Numbered from the stretch's first letter, positions 1 to 13,430 are shown. The stretch is 64,000 nt of DNA from Staphylotrichum longicolle (GCA_019096155.1 JAHCVI010000002.1:620001-684000), one strand, 5' to 3'. Numbers and translations: made by a program. The notes: generated by a model not told the origin, from the letters alone.

Positions 1-90
1 TTTCCCTTGGATGTCTACCTTTCTCTTATTTTCGACCATAATCATGGCCTGGCCTTGTTCCCATTGAACTTGCGCTAACGGAGTCTATAG

Positions 91-3000
91 GATGACGACT
101 ACGACGATGAGCAGTTCGGCAACAGGAAGAGGAAGCGCACTGAGGACTATGACAGTTATGATGAGTTTGACGAGGGCTCGGCCGACGATGATGACTTGGT
201 ACTGACCCGACCCCGTCGTCAAAGGCTCGGTCCCATCGACGACTATCTGGAATTTGGCAATGGACGGCGTAGCACACGCGCCAGCACCCGGACAAGCTCC
301 CTTCTCGTTTCTAGCGAAGGTGAACACAGGCACTTGGCGGAGACGGGACGGCCGCGGAGGCTCCGGCCCAGAGCTAGCGTTGCCTCCCACCAGAACTCCC
401 AATACGATGATCGAGACGAGCTCCAGGACTCGGAGGGAGATGGTGGCGACTCAGCTTTTGCCTTCATCCAATCGGACATTGTGCAGACGACAAAGCGGAA
501 GCGGCTTAAGAAGCTGGCCCCCAAGACACGATCAGCTGCGCGCGTGTCGGTGCCCGGCGGCGACTCGGACATCGAGTTCGAGTCTCGTCGCCGCTCATCC
601 CGTGCCAACAAGGCCACCAGGGTCATGACCGACACATACATGGAAGATGATGACGACATCTTCTATGTCGAAGACGATCGTGCACCGGCAGCACCCAAGA
701 TTCTCAGCGTCCGTGAAGTTTTTCAGACGCCTTCTTTTGAGTTTAAGGAAGCTCATCGAAACGTCTGCGACTCGTGCGGTTACGGAACCGACAAAAACAA
801 AGGCCTCCTGATCCCTTGTCAGGGCTGCTCGAACACGTATCACAAGGCCTGCATCGGCATCCGCAGCACCCGGGACCACCGAGTCACCAAGGTCGCGGCC
901 GACGCGTTCGTGCTGCAATGCCGCTTCTGCGTCTGCATCTACAAGAAGAAGGACGTTCGTGCTCCCAACCACGATGTGTGCCAAGGAGCTTACACCAAGA
1001 ACCCTTCCTGCGCGCCCTTCTCCGAGAGAAAGACGCCGAAGCAGGAGGAGACCTTGCGCAACGAGAATGGCGGCGTGGATCCGATTACACCAGTCCCCGA
1101 GAAGCTTGTCAACAACCCCGAGAGCGTCCTCTTCCGCTGCAGCTGCTGCCGTCGTGCTTGGCACTATGAGCACTTGCCTCACCCCAACAAGAACCGCGAT
1201 CCGGCAATCGACGATCCCCTCAACCTGCGCAAGCACCGTCGTGACGAGTATCAGATCACTTGGACATGCAAGGGTTGCCAGGACACCGAGGAAAACAAGG
1301 TGGACAAGATCGTCGCCTGGCGGCCGATAGACCGCAAGACGTATACGGATGGCCAGTGGGTCACCGATTTTGGCGAGGACGACCTCGAGTACCTCCTCAA
1401 GTGGGAAGGCAAATCCTACAACCACTGTGTGTGGATGCCCGGCGCCTGGGTCCACGGCGTCGTCACCCATACCATGCGGCTGTCCTTTATCAAGCGCACG
1501 TATGGTGAGGGCTCTGATGAGGCTATCGATGGCGAGCGGCAACACGCCGACTCGCTCCTCAGGTGGACCACCAAGGAAGCGGTCCACGACGCTTGGGTTA
1601 CCCCGGATATCATACTCGACGTCCAGTGCGCTCCGAGGTCGCGCGAGGCTGAAAAGAAATACAGGGCCTTGCCCACCAAGGAGAAATTTGAGGACGACCT
1701 GAGCCGCATCTTGCTCGTTATTAGGATCTACGTCAAGTTTGAGGGTTTGGGCTACGACGACGCCGTCTGGGATGCCCGCCGCCCCCGGGACGCGGGCCCC
1801 ATCTACGATGCTTTCTGCGAAGCCTACCACGAGTATCTCAACGGCAAGCATTTCCAATCTGAGCCATGGGCGAATATGAAGAAGCGGATCGAGGACTTCC
1901 GCCAGCGCGACTTCGAGAAAGAGATTGAGGTCAAGCAACAGCCCAAGGGGCTTCAACGTGGCAAGCTGATGGAATACCAGCTCGAGGGCCTCAACTGGAT
2001 GCTCTACAACTTCCGCGATGAACGGAGCGTGATCCTTGCCGACGAGATGGGTCTCGGCAAGACGGTCCAAGTCGTGGCCCTGCTTTCGAGCTTCATCCAA
2101 GACAACCCGAGAATCTGGCCGTTTCTCATTGTCGTGCCCAACGCGACCTGCCCCAACTGGCGGCGCGAGATCAAGAAGTGGGCTCCCGATCTCCGCGTCG
2201 TGGCCTACTACGGCGGAAGGGTCTCGCAGTCGTTGGCGCTCCAGTATGAGCTCTTCCCTAACGGGACCAAGGAGATGAAGGCGCACGTCGTCATCATGTC
2301 GTACGACTCGGCCAAGGACAACGAGACGCGCCTCCGGTTCGGCAGTACAAAATGGGCCGGCCTTGTCGTCGACGAAGCACAAGCGCTCAAGAACGACGAG
2401 AACACCCTTTACAGGGCCCTCAACGCGCTTCGTATCCCGTTCAAGCTGCTGCTTACGGGGACGCCGCTGCAGAACAACAAGCGGGAGCTGTTCAACTTGG
2501 TCCAGTTTATCGATCCGTCCCAAAGGGCGGAACAGCTCGACGAGCGGTTCGCCCAAATCACCTCGGAAAACCTGCCCGAACTGCACGACCTGATCCGACC
2601 ATACTTTCTTCGCCGGACGAAAGCCGAGGTCCTTACTTTCCTGCCGCCCATGGCGCAGATCATCATTCCCGTGAGCATGAGCGTCCTCCAGGAACGGCTT
2701 TGCAAGTCCATCATGGAGCGGAACCCGCAGCTCATCCGCTCTGTTTTTGTGCAGAGCAAGATGAAGGCAAGCGAGAGGGGCAGCTTGAGCAACATCCTGA
2801 TGCAGCTCCGCAAGTGCCTCTGCCACCCCTTCATCTACAGCCAGGCCATCGAGGACCGGAACATGTCGCCGGAGCTCGCGCGCCGCAACCTAGTCGAGGC
2901 TTCCTCCAAGCTCATGCTCTTGGAGATCATGCTGCCAAAGTTGCAGGAGCGCGGCCATCGCGTGCTGATTTTCAGCCAGTTCCTCGATCAACTCACCATC

Positions 3001-4914
3001 CTGGAAGACTTTTTGGCTGGCCTGGGGATGAGGCACGAACGTCTCGACGGCAGCCAGTCTAGTATGGAGAAGCAAAAGAAGATTGACGCCTTCAATGCTC
3101 CAGACTCGGACATCTTCGCCATGCTGCTCTCTACCCGCGCGGGCGGTGTGGGCATCAACTTGGCCACAGCCGATACCGTCATCATTCTTGACCCCGATTG
3201 GAACCCGCACCAGGACATCCAGGCCCTCTCGCGTGCGCATCGCATCGGCCAGCGGAAGAAGGTTCTCTGCTTCCAGCTGATGACCGTCGACTCGGCCGAG
3301 GAGAAGATCCTCCAGATTGGCCGCAAGAAGCTGGCCCTCGACCACTTGCTGATCGAGACCATGGACAACGAGGAAGACGCGCCCAACGACGTCGAGTCGG
3401 TGCTCAAGCACGGCGCCGCGGCTCTGTTCGGCGAGGGCAACAGGAAGGACGCCATCACGTACGATTCGGCCGCAGTGGACAAGCTCTTGGACCGGTCGAT
3501 GATGGAGGAGACCAAGACGAACGAGGACAAGTCGGCCGAGTCTGCCTTTGCCTTTGCCCGCATCTGGGCCAACGATGAGGGCGCGCTGGCGGAGGATATG
3601 CAGGACACCGAGCAGACTATGAACCTGGGCGTGTGGGACCAGATCCTGCAACAGCGTGCCGAGGAGGCCCGGCGGGAGGCGGAGCGCAACATGGAGAAGC
3701 TCGGCCGCGGGGGGCGTCGCCGTGGTGTAGGTGCTGTGTGTTTTGTATGGCGGCTCGAGCTAACCAGTGCAGGCTGCCAACTACACCGGTCCGCGGTTCG
3801 AGTTTGACGAGGCCCAGGAGAACGCAGCCGCCGAGAGCGACCACGCCGACGTCGACGACGACTTTGTCGGCTCCGACAAGAGCGAGGCCGAGTCGAGCGA
3901 CGAGGAGGCCGTAGCGACGGGTGAGTCTACGCCGAACGGAACTAACGGGTACAAGGGACAGGGCAAAGGAAGCCAAGGTACGAAAACCAAATCAACTCCA
4001 TCCAAGTCTCCTGGCAAGCGCCCCGCGCGGAGTGCTAGTCGCACTCCCGCCACCCCTGCAGGCAAGCCGGCCGCAGCTCCCAAGACAAGCAGCTCACGCA
4101 AGCGGCAGCAGCAGACTCCAAACGCGACGCCCAAGAAGCCGCGGGCAAAAACGCCCGCCACCCCAAAGGTAGCGGCCAACCGCAAGGCACCACAGTCGCA
4201 GTCCTCCGCCCTCCGCCAACCCAATACGGGCAGAGCGACCCCAAAATCAGCAGCCGCGCGCACCGCAACGACGCCGGCGCGTCGTCAAGCAAACAGCAAA
4301 AACAGCAAGCTGGCAATCCGTCTGGGCGCGCTCGAGCTGGAGCCGCAACAGGAACAGGAGCAGGAGCAGGAAGCGACGGCTCCCTCCCCGTCCCCCCAGG
4401 ATCAAACCTCGTCCGCGCCGTCCTCGCCAACGGCGACCTTGCCTGGACCGTCTCCAACACTTCCACCGCCAGCAACAAACCTAAAAGCAGCTTAATCTCC
4501 ACCACCCCCATCCCAGTCCCTACCATCCCATCCAACGCCCTCAACCCTCCTCCCCTTCACTTGTTCAAAACCCACAAGAGCAAACCCCCCAAAGGCGGCA
4601 CTGCCGCGGTCACGCAACAGCAGCGGAAGCCACAACAACAACAGCAGCAACCACAGAATCAGCAACATCAACAGCAACAGCAACAACAGGTTCAGCACGA
4701 GGAGCAGCAGCAGCAGCAGCAAGTGCAAGAGGAAATGCCCGCGCGCCCCTGCCCGGTGTGTGAGTACCTGCACCCGGCGACGTGGGAGTGTCCCGAGATG
4801 CAGTCCGAGGTGATGGTGAGGCTGGCGATGGACCGGTTGCGCAAGGCCGGGGGCGGCGGCGGCGGCGGTGGGGGGGGAGGGAGGAGGAGATGGCGTTCTT
4901 GTGGAGGAAGTTGA
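91..4914 (+). CDS. Mit1/CHD3-type SNF2 chromatin remodeller (5' partial)
   Basis: ATP-dependent nucleosome remodeller of the Mi-2/CHD3 type, which in fission yeast works in the SHREC heterochromatin complex in the nucleus. The window opens in an intron ending in tctatag at 90; the N-terminus lies outside. In order: acidic region, PHD finger (about 763-930, Cys-rich from NVCDSCGYG), a second Cys/His cluster (about 1126-1275), two chromo-like segments (1390-1460 and 1728-1790), the SNF2 ATPase with Walker A DEMGLGKT at 2041 and motif II DEAQ at 2371, then the helicase C domain ending SRAHRIGQ (about 2961-3255). A 46-nt intron fits 3727-3772. A Lys/Ser/Thr/Pro-rich tail follows. Near 4392-4397 (C6) the coding frame moves back by one with no clear intron and continues as LVRAVLANGDLAWTV, a poly-Gln stretch and a CPVC...C zinc knuckle (about 4750-4800). 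Function is confident; the 3' structure is uncertain. Confidence 0.85.
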
Positions 4915-4934
4915 AGGCGTTGAAGGGGGGTTAG

Positions 4935-7137
4935 AAAGTAAATCGTGAGGGGTGATGGTGACGTGGGGTTGGTTTGGATGGTGGGGGTTTGGGTAACAGG
5001 GGTTGGAGTTGAGAGTTGGTGGGTTGAGAGGGGGTGGTGGGTTGGATGACGGGTTGAGGAAGGCGGTGAGTTGGATGGCCACAGGGGACGGTGGTTCAGG
5101 ACGGAAGGGAATTCATTGTGGACGGGTAACCGCAAGTTTTGTATGGGATTTTTTCTTTTACTGGGTCTGCAGGATCCGGCTCATTTGCTGCATCGGAGAT
5201 CTTTGCATCGATCTCTTTGGGACGGCTGGGGGAAAGCATGGCGCCTGGCTGGTTTACTTACGGCTTGCTTCTTTCCCATTGCTCGGGAACGGATGGGGCA
5301 TTGCATCAGGGACAGGGCTCCCTCATTTTACAGGCTGGTCGGCATCTCGGTTTACTCCCATCTGCCTCTTGCAGAACTCGCAACCATCACATGGCATTTT
5401 TTGCTGATCTTCTTATGCGTTGGCGGTGCTGGGTGCGAAAGAGTGGGCGTTTGCCGGTTGGGGTTGGGACCGAATGCTTGGGCGGATCGGGTTCAGGGGT
5501 TAGCAACAAACAAACAATCCACCAGCCAGCCAGCCGATTGCGCTTTCTCGGTTGAGGGGGAGGCTGGGGCACCCGTTTGAAGTGATGGGCATTGTATGCC
5601 CTGCTGGCCAGCATGCTTGCTTCAGCAGGCCAAAGAACCTCCCAAAACTGTTCTCACAGCCCGTCAATGTTTTGCTCGTTTGGAGGGAGTCAGACGAAGC
5701 CCAAGCGCAAGTGCCGGGTGGCTTGCATGACACAGCATGGCATGGGCAGTATGGCTTGCATTTAGTGCTGCCGGGCAGATAGCCGCCTCAGGGGCAGGGA
5801 AAGAGAGAAAAAGAAGGAAAAAAAACACATGCACATCATTATTCTTGCATACACCCGTCGATCGCCCTTTGGCCGTTTTCCCCTTCTGTTCCTTCCCTTC
5901 CCTTGGCCATCCATCCAGAACTGCAAACACTAAGCATACTACTTACTACTACCCATCTCCTGCACATCCCTTGCGTGAATGTGCCCCGAACAATCAGCTC
6001 TACCTTTCCCCCCTTCCGGAACCTGCTCTCCGTTTCCCCGTCTTTCATTATTGTGCCTAGTCCTGCGGTCGGTCTGTCTGCTTTTCCCACCTCGCCCCAG
6101 TCTCTTTTTGTCTGCCTGCCTCCTCGCGTCGTACATACATACATACATACATACATAACGTGCGTGGCCCCATTTCCCGGTTGCTTGTTGTCTGGGCTCT
6201 CGCTGTTTGTCACGTGGCGGTGGGCAGAGGGACAACGGCAAATAATCCTGGTGCTGCTGTGTGCTGTTGCTGTGTGGGTGGGATGCAGGTATCCGGGCCA
6301 GGGATGCAGGGAACCTTATTTGGGCTCGGCCCGGGCGTTTGCAAGCGCTCTCTGCTGGTTGAGGGGGGGGGGGGGGGGTAAGAGAGGGGGTGTGTGTGTG
6401 TTTGGGTTGGGTTTGGGAGGGGTGGCAGATGGACAAAAGAGCTGGGAAACAAGGCAAGCAGTCGGTGGGGATGGAGGTAAAGTTGATGGTTGTTTAAATA
6501 GGGGGAAAGCGCTGGCAGGGGGAAGGTTGGAGTGTTTAGAGTAGGAATCAGCAGCGCCATATCTACCTTAATTGCGGCATCAACACTCGAGAGTTGAACG
6601 GTCTTGTTCAGTTGTTGTTAACCTTCGTCGTCGCCTCCTCACTCTGCCGTGCAAGGTACACAGAGTCAGCCCTGTCAACCTGGCCATCGAGGCGTACGCG
6701 CTGTCGTCGTGACACGGGGTGTCACGCCTTGCCGCCGGCCGTTCCAGTCAAGATCCGGAGAGGGTCGCGCACTGCATATCTGGGCGCTATAACGCTGCCT
6801 GCCCTGTCCTCTCCCTGAACGCCTTCCGGCAGAACGATAACAACCCGAGCCTCACGGCCCACCGGCACGCCCCCGGCGACCGCGAGACAGGCGGTATAGG
6901 GAAGACGGCGGGCGCCCGGCGTTGGGTGCTGTCTAGCCCTGTCAGTCCGTTTGCAACAAGATCCAGACCCGCTTTTGCCGTTTCTTCTCTCGCCTTCCCC
7001 GCTGCTTTTGGTCTGGTCTTCTCTGCCTGCTCGCCTTGTTGAGTTCGGCGTGGCCGGTTGGAGTTGCTAGCTGGGTTTGCCACTGACCGAACTTTCTTCC
7101 CATCTGTTCTTTACCGCGTGGTCTACTAGAGTTGAAC
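4935..7137. other. Intergenic region / leader of the CCCH gene
   Basis: No supportable gene. It holds a run of six CATA units near 6130-6155, a 16-base G run at 6363-6378 and pyrimidine-rich stretches typical of fungal promoters and leaders. The ORFs here are short and of unlike composition in each frame. The 3' UTR of the remodeller and the promoter and 5' leader of the next gene probably fill it. Confidence 0.5.
6363..6378. repeat. G16 homopolymer
   Basis: Sixteen consecutive G in the intergenic region upstream of the CCCH gene. The length is likely to be unreliable in any assembly and is potentially polymorphic. Confidence 0.9.
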
Positions 7138-9769
7138 ATGAGCGCCCTTCAGGACCTCGACCAAGCCGAACCCTTCTCGCGGGAACATCACCAGGGCTCG
7201 GTCTCGTCCTCTGACTGCTCAAACACGCCTACAACCCCTCAGACGAGGCAGATGTGTTCTCCCGGCCGCCTCGTGGTGAATCCGGCCGCAGACTCCAAGA
7301 ACGTGCCCGAAGTCTTCTACCCAGCAATCGATATATCCTCCTCTCCTTGTGCCCTGACGGTTCCTTCTGTCGCTGCCTCAGTGGCGCCCTCGCCGTCTTC
7401 GATGCCGTCGCACTCGCCCAACTCGCAGCAATTGCTGAACTCAAATTCGTCTCCTCGACCTGCCGCTCTCGACTCCGCTGCCAGCACCCAGAGGGTGGCC
7501 GACTACTGTGCCGAGTTGAAAGTGCTGATGAACAACGACGACACGGGCTGCGATGTCATTCCTGGGGGAGATTCCTCTTTCGAGACCCATCACGGCATCG
7601 AGCACGAGAGAGCCGACACCAGCCACACAAACGACAGCGGCACCGACGACGACCGCCAACCTTATCGACACGGCCAAATCGGCGCCTTCAAGCACTTCCC
7701 CCGCTTCGATCAGGCGTCGCGGCCCATCGTCTCGGACAACTGGCGGACCAAGAGTGCCACCGACACCACCAGACCACAGCCAACTTCTCTGACAACGGCT
7801 TCTGCCCTCTCAGCCGCCTCGCCGTACCCCCAGCACCCCCGCTCGCCCTTCATCTACACGCCCACCCGCAGCCCGCTCCCGGCCCCCCCACTCAGCCCTG
7901 GCAGGCTTCACCCAGCTGAGCCCCAACCCCCCGCCGACACCCGTGTCCCTATCAACACCCATATTGATGACCTTTCCAGGCGCGGCTATGGCCACCCCAC
8001 GGCCACGCCCACCACTCGTCCGCGGGCAGTCTCGGTACCTCGGTCAACAGCTACTCGCCAACCTCCGCTCCAAGCGGGACAGCCCACCACCTCCTATCTC
8101 GGTCCACCGACGGCCTCGCCTCCCAACTCAGCAGCCTAGGCGTCAACGGCGGGTTTGGCAACGACCAAGCCCAGGCGGCTGCCACCACCACCACCACCAC
8201 CACCACCACCACCTTCGCGGTGACCGTCGCCGCCGACACGCTCGGCTACTGCTTTGTCCGGCCAAACGGTACGCGCACGCGGCTGGTGCCGGTGGATATG
8301 CTGCCGTTTCAGCTGCAGGGGATTCCGGCGCAGGAGAGCGGGAACGAGAGGCTGGTCACGCTGCCGGTGCCGGGAGGTGTGGGCGGGGATGGGCGGTCGA
8401 GTAATCTGCAGGTGTTGAGGGCTGTTGTGGGTTTCTTCTTGAGTATCTGTGGTGTTCAAGATAGTAGTACTGACAGTGCCTTAGGTTCCTCCGGGTGGGA
8501 TTGCGGGTGGTGGTGATGCGATTCAGGTAAGCCCTTTTATTTTCCGCCCCTTTTCTTCCTCCCCCCTTTCCACCACAAGACACCGCCCACCCTTCACCTG
8601 CTGCCCCCCCCTTTTTCTCAACCCCCTCCCCTAAAAGAGAAAAAAAGCACACAAAACCAACACACCACTCCCAGTCCCGCATCGACCGCATCCTCGCCGC
8701 CCCTCCCATCCAGCACCCTCCCTCAACCTCAACCTCCCACCTCGACAACAGCAACAACCAGCTCACATCCCCCCCTTCCTCTCAGCCACAGCAACAGAAC
8801 AACCAAACCCCCGCGCCGCCGCCGCCGCCGAAACGCATGAAGATCTACTGCGACAAGTGGGTCCACGAGGGCGTCTGCGCCTTCACCCAGCAGGGGTGCA
8901 AGTACAAGCACGAGATGCCGTCGGACAAGGCGACGCAGCACCAGCTGGGCCTGTTCCTGGGGTATCCCGTGTGGTGGAAGCGGCGGCAGGCCGAGCTGAC
9001 GAGGGTCACTCAAGATCAGGACCAGGACCAGGGCCAGGGGACTACTATTACTCACAGTAGTGGTGGTGGTGATGGTGGTGGTGTGGGTGAGAAGGGGCAG
9101 GGGCAGGGGCAGGGACGAGAACAGCACGAGGGACGTGGGAATGGTGAAGAGAGGGCGGTGAGTGAGCTGGTTGGGGGGTGGGTGGCAGGTCTGGTTTGTC
9201 TGCGTCGGGGAGTGGAGGGGGAGGGGGAGGAGAGCAGGGGTTTGTGGGCGGGAGACTGCCTGATGGCTCTCGAGTTGTTGGGCATGGGCAGCAGGTCGGG
9301 AGCGGGCACCGGGCTGATGGCGACGACGGTACCGGGCCGCTTCCCGGCCAGGGTCTTCGTCGGGATGTCGCGGTCCACAGGGGTCTCGCTGCCTCGCGCT
9401 GGGGTAACGGACTCTCAGCCACCAACAGCACCGGGGCCCGGTCTGCTCATGCTCAGGACAAGACCTTTCGACCGTCGTGGCGGGGTCCAACCAAAGCCGC
9501 CTCGCCGCGGGGATACGCCGAACAGGAACTCCAGAGCTACGACGGCGCGGGAGCCGAGATGGTCCGCTATCATCCCGCCACCGCGGCCGAAGCCGAAGCC
9601 GGGGGGCCGTTTCGGTTCGCCGCCTCCCCCGCCGAAACCCTCGCCTGGCCGTGGGAACAGCACTACTACACCGGCAGCCGCGCCTCCCAGACCCAGCTCT
9701 ACCACCGTCCCCAACCTCATCACTCTCAGCACCCCGTCGTCGCCGGAAACTCCTCGCCCTTCAACGTAG
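7138..9769 (+). CDS. CCCH-type zinc-finger protein
   Basis: Probable RNA-binding protein with one CCCH finger. Start chosen at ATG 7138, the first in the long frame. A Ser/Pro-rich disordered N-terminal half leads to a conserved segment (VTVAADTLGYCFVRPNGT, from about 8223), then introns at 8412-8484 and 8527-8674 (both phase 0), then the finger: YCDKWVHEGVCAF with GCKYKHEMP following at 8846-8920, and the adjoining LGYPVWWKRRQAEL. The tail is Gln/Gly/Pro-rich. Between 7880 and 8010 the coding frame appears to step twice (at the C7 run near 7878-7884 and again near 7993-8005) without plausible introns, so the middle is uncertain. The end at 9769 is the stop of the finger frame; another frame stays open to 10032 and also looks partly coding. 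The CCCH identity is firm; the cellular role is not known from sequence. Confidence 0.7.
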
Positions 9770-11274
9770 CCTGCACATTCGGTAAGCCCCCTCTCTCCCT
9801 TCCCGCATGTCCACAACGACCACTAACTAACCGCCTGATCCAGCATTCCATCCCACCATCACATCCACATCAACGTCGGCGTCCACACCCGCCCATCCTA
9901 ATCCCAATCCCAATCCCAATCCCTCCTCCTCCTCCCCTTACGGTCCCATCGCGCCGCCCATGGGGTGCCAACAACGGAACCAACAACAGCAGCCGCAGCA
10001 CCCAGAGGGAGCCGTGGAACCGTGAGTCGTGAGCCGTGAGTAATACTGACGGGGGAAGTGGGATTGGGTTGCGGTTCGGGGAAGAAGAAACATTAAAGAT
10101 GGGGCGGTGTCCATGTGAACGGGGGATGGTGAATGGAAAAAGTCCGTCCATGGCACTTTTCTTTTTCTTGGGCTAGGTTGGTTCATATTATTCTACTTGT
10201 CTTCTCTGTCTCTCTCTTTTTTTTTCTCTCTTCCTCTCTCTTCTTCATTTTTTTTTTTTTTTTCCTGTTCTTGTTTCGGGTTCTTGGTTTTGGGGTTGGG
10301 ATGGAATGGGATGGACTGACTGGACGGGACCGGGTTGGGATGTTGCTCCGACGATCGATTTTATGATCCCAGCCAGTCCTGTGTGTGTGTTTGTTGATCT
10401 CGTACGCCTCTTCTGGTTCCAGGAAAGGTTTCCCTGCGTTTTTTTTTTACTACATCTTTCCCCAGGTGGAAGGAGTCTGAGGTTAGGTAGATTGGGACAT
10501 GGAAACACAGATGGCCAGGTGGACATGGGAAATGGAAAATAGAAGAGTCAATCGAGGTGTCAGTGAGGTTTTCCTATGGTTTTTTTTTTTTTTCTTTCTT
10601 TCTTTCTTTCTTTATTACTCTTCCACGCGTCTCATTTGGCGGTGCTGCATAACGTACATGGTATTAGTTGTTTCACTCAGAACCTTGCCCGGACGGGGTA
10701 ATCGAGCTGATGTGCACGGGAGGGTTCTTGTTTTCCCCTCATTGTGTTGGCTGTGGATAAGTCGAGTGTAACTGGGCAAATGCGAGTCAGTCATGGATGA
10801 TGGCTGCTGTAATTGAGCAGGGCGCTGAGTATGTGGTGTACATACAAGCCAGAGAACAGCAGAGCCGGGGTCGGCCTACTTGCTTGAAAAATAGGGTCAT
10901 GGACGCGAGTTTAGCATTGTCTTTTGCTCGCGCGAACTCCCCCATCGTGAAAACACTACATGTTGTAAAAGCCCGAGTCGTCAGAAAACAGAGACAACAT
11001 CTGGGTGCCTGTTCCTCTACGAGAAGGCTCCCTCATACAAATCATCGCCGGAAAAATCCACATGTCTCACAATAGCCTGTGGATATCAAAGCAACTGTAC
11101 AACTACCATGACTGTCCTATGCACCGTCTCCAACGCCTGGCTGCCCATAACCGTCGCGTCTCCGTTTCATAACCCGCCCCAAGAGCCTTGGTCCCTTTTC
11201 ATAAGCCAATGTCTCGTAATCTAGCGAGCTCCTCGCTCCGCCCAGCTTCTCCACCAGAACCTGAATGCTGCCGT
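9770..11274. other. Intergenic region between convergent genes
   Basis: No gene seen. Contains CCCAAT-type tandem repeats (about 9897-9925), T-rich tracts at 10215-10262 and 10580-10595, and a TTTC microsatellite of about five units near 10595-10612. It is the shared 3' flank of the CCCH and COP9 genes. Confidence 0.5.
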
Positions 11275-12833
11275 CTAGAAATCCCCCATCACGCCCGTCA
11301 TCAGGTCCTCGTCCTCAACCTGGTTCAAAAACGACACGTCATAATCCCGGCGCCCCTCTTTCTCCCTCTTCTGCTGCCCGACCAAGAACTTGATGTAGTC
11401 GCGGTTCGTGCCCAGCCGCTCGTTCGTCGCCTTGATCAGCGGCTCAAGGTCCTTTAGGCGCTGCGCTGTGTGCAGCATCTTTTGCGCAAACTCGCTCTCC
11501 GAGAGCTCTTCACTCGGCGGGTGGAACGTGAGGTAGGCGGGGCCGTCCGCGGGCCGCTCAATCACGCCGCTGAGCATCCCCTCGTCGATCATCTGCTGCA
11601 CGAGCTGCTCGATCTCCGCCTCGGTCGCCAGCAGCGCGGCCGTCTCGGCGTTGTGAGTGCGCGCGCGTATCTGCTCGAGCGAGATCTTGGTGTAGACCTG
11701 GCGCAGGTTGAGGATCTGCCACCGCTGGTAGTGCTGCAGCACCAGCCGCATCAGGTTGAGGTTGTTCTCCTCGCTAAAGTACTGCGCCCCCATGCTCTCA
11801 AACTCCGTCTTGAGGTTGTCGCCCGTCTTCTCCTCAAAGGCCTTGCCGATCGCCTGGTACGGCTTGCCGATGGCGGCAAACACTTTCTGAGCCCCGGGGG
11901 CTGTGGTCGCCGGGAGCTTGGGCGCCTTGCCGTCGAGCAGCAGCCCGACGAGGATCCACTTGTTGTGCGCCTCCACCATAATCTTGCTGCACGAGTGGCT
12001 ATCTCTTGCAGGGTACGTGATGACGCGCTCCAGGGCGTCGAGCGCCTGCCGCCATGACCGCCGCTGGATGAAGCACAGCCCGCGGACGAGATCGTACTGC
12101 AGTACCTCGGTGCTGCTCAGCTGTTTCGTCAGGCCAGATTCGACTGTGATGTACGCCGAAGGGGGCAGGTCGAGGTCGCTGGGGGCGCCTCCCTCTTGTG
12201 GGGCCTTGGCGGCTGGGTAGAAGACAACGTTCTTTTCGAGGAGGGGCAGCGCCGGTTCGACATTGTCGGTTGTGAATGCGAGGTTGACAAGAGCGACGTG
12301 GTGCGAGGTAAGCATCGAGCCCGTCGGATCGAGCCGGAGAAGCGCTGTTGTGAGGAGTTCTACTGCAACGGAAGCCTGGGCTCATTAGCAACGGCCAAGT
12401 TTGATGGCGAGGCGGTAGCGCTCACCGGGAACATCCCCCCGCGGACGAGCCAGTCGAGAACAGTGGAGAAGTTCTTCCCCGCGTAACGTATCTGGCGGGC
12501 GTCGAAGCTGGCGAGGAAGACGGAGACCTTGGCCAGGAAGTCGGGTTGGGGAAGACTGCTAGTCGTCCCGACGGAGACCAGCAAGGCTAGGTGCGAGATG
12601 GAATTGACGGCCGGGTGAACATGCTGCAGAGCTGTCAGTGTCTGCGGGATTCAAGATCGAAGCCACGATGCACACACATCGAGGAGCTGGGCGGCGGCTG
12701 CTTTGAAGTTCTGTGACACGGCCAGCTTGGCCACGTCCTGGCTGTGTGACTTTGCTGCCCGGTGGTACTGCTCATCGTCGGCATACCCGCCGGCTGGCGG
12801 AAAGTCCAGCAGCACCGAGGCAAGTTGATCCAT
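11275..12833 (-). CDS. csn3: COP9 signalosome complex subunit 3
   Basis: Subunit of the COP9 signalosome, which removes Nedd8 from cullins and in filamentous fungi controls development and light response. Start at ATG 12833 (MDQLASVLLDFPPAGG). Introns fit 12624-12677 and 12363-12425. The last exon (from about 12362 to 11275) carries helical repeats and a C-terminal PCI/winged-helix region: LRQVYTKISLEQIRART, then IEQLVQQMIDEGMLSGVIE, and an acidic end DEDLMTGVMGDF typical of this subunit. The second exon joins the third out of phase as assembled (it would read TAG at the junction). One extra G in the G6 run at 12435-12440 would restore the frame. The promoter is the roughly 600-bp gap to the RPA1 stop. 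Identity is confident; the exon 2/3 junction is doubtful. Confidence 0.85.
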
Positions 12834-13430
12834 CTGTGGGGAGTCGGTGATGGCAGAGCGGCGTGCTGGGCCACCGTAGTCTGCGACTTTGGCGAGCGAG
12901 GATCGAGGACACAATCGTGGCGTCGGTCGTGGGACGGAACACGGCAGAAATGAGACACCCCAGCCAAAGGCCTCTTGGTTGTGACTGGAAACAGCAGCTC
13001 GGGTTAATGGTAGGGTAGTATTAGACCGTCAGTGTCGGTCGGTTTGGTGAGAGCTGCACTTCGCGGACCCCGATTTCGAGTTACAGTGTTGATTGTTGAA
13101 GTTGGGTCCAGCTCGAAGCTCCCCGCGATTTGGGGGCCTAGAGGCCCCACTCAAACCCACCAGGCGAAAGGCAAGCCCGCCCAGGCAGCCCCACTCCGAG
13201 GCAACCCCTGTCCGTTTGTTGACATCAAGCGTTGGCCTGATTAAGGTGTGCAGAGGACAGCTTATTATTCGCCTACTCCAGGGCCTCGAATTCCATCGAG
13301 CAACTCGGCCCGCAACCTCCAAACCCCAGTTACAAACAGTGGGAATCATCATATTGCATAGCAAACCCCCGTCTCTTCTAGTAGCCACCAAGTTGTGTAC
13401 ACGATCCTAATCCCATGGCACATTCGTACT
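12834..13430. other. Intergenic, promoter side of csn3
   Basis: Lies between the csn3 start and the rfa1 stop, both genes on the minus strand. No ORF of conserved appearance; presumably the csn3 promoter and rfa1 3' UTR. Confidence 0.5.

Noticed and set aside
595..2826. Minus-strand ORF of 743 codons across the remodeller gene
   Set aside because: It is the antisense shadow of a GC-rich conserved coding exon; the plus strand holds clear SNF2 motifs.
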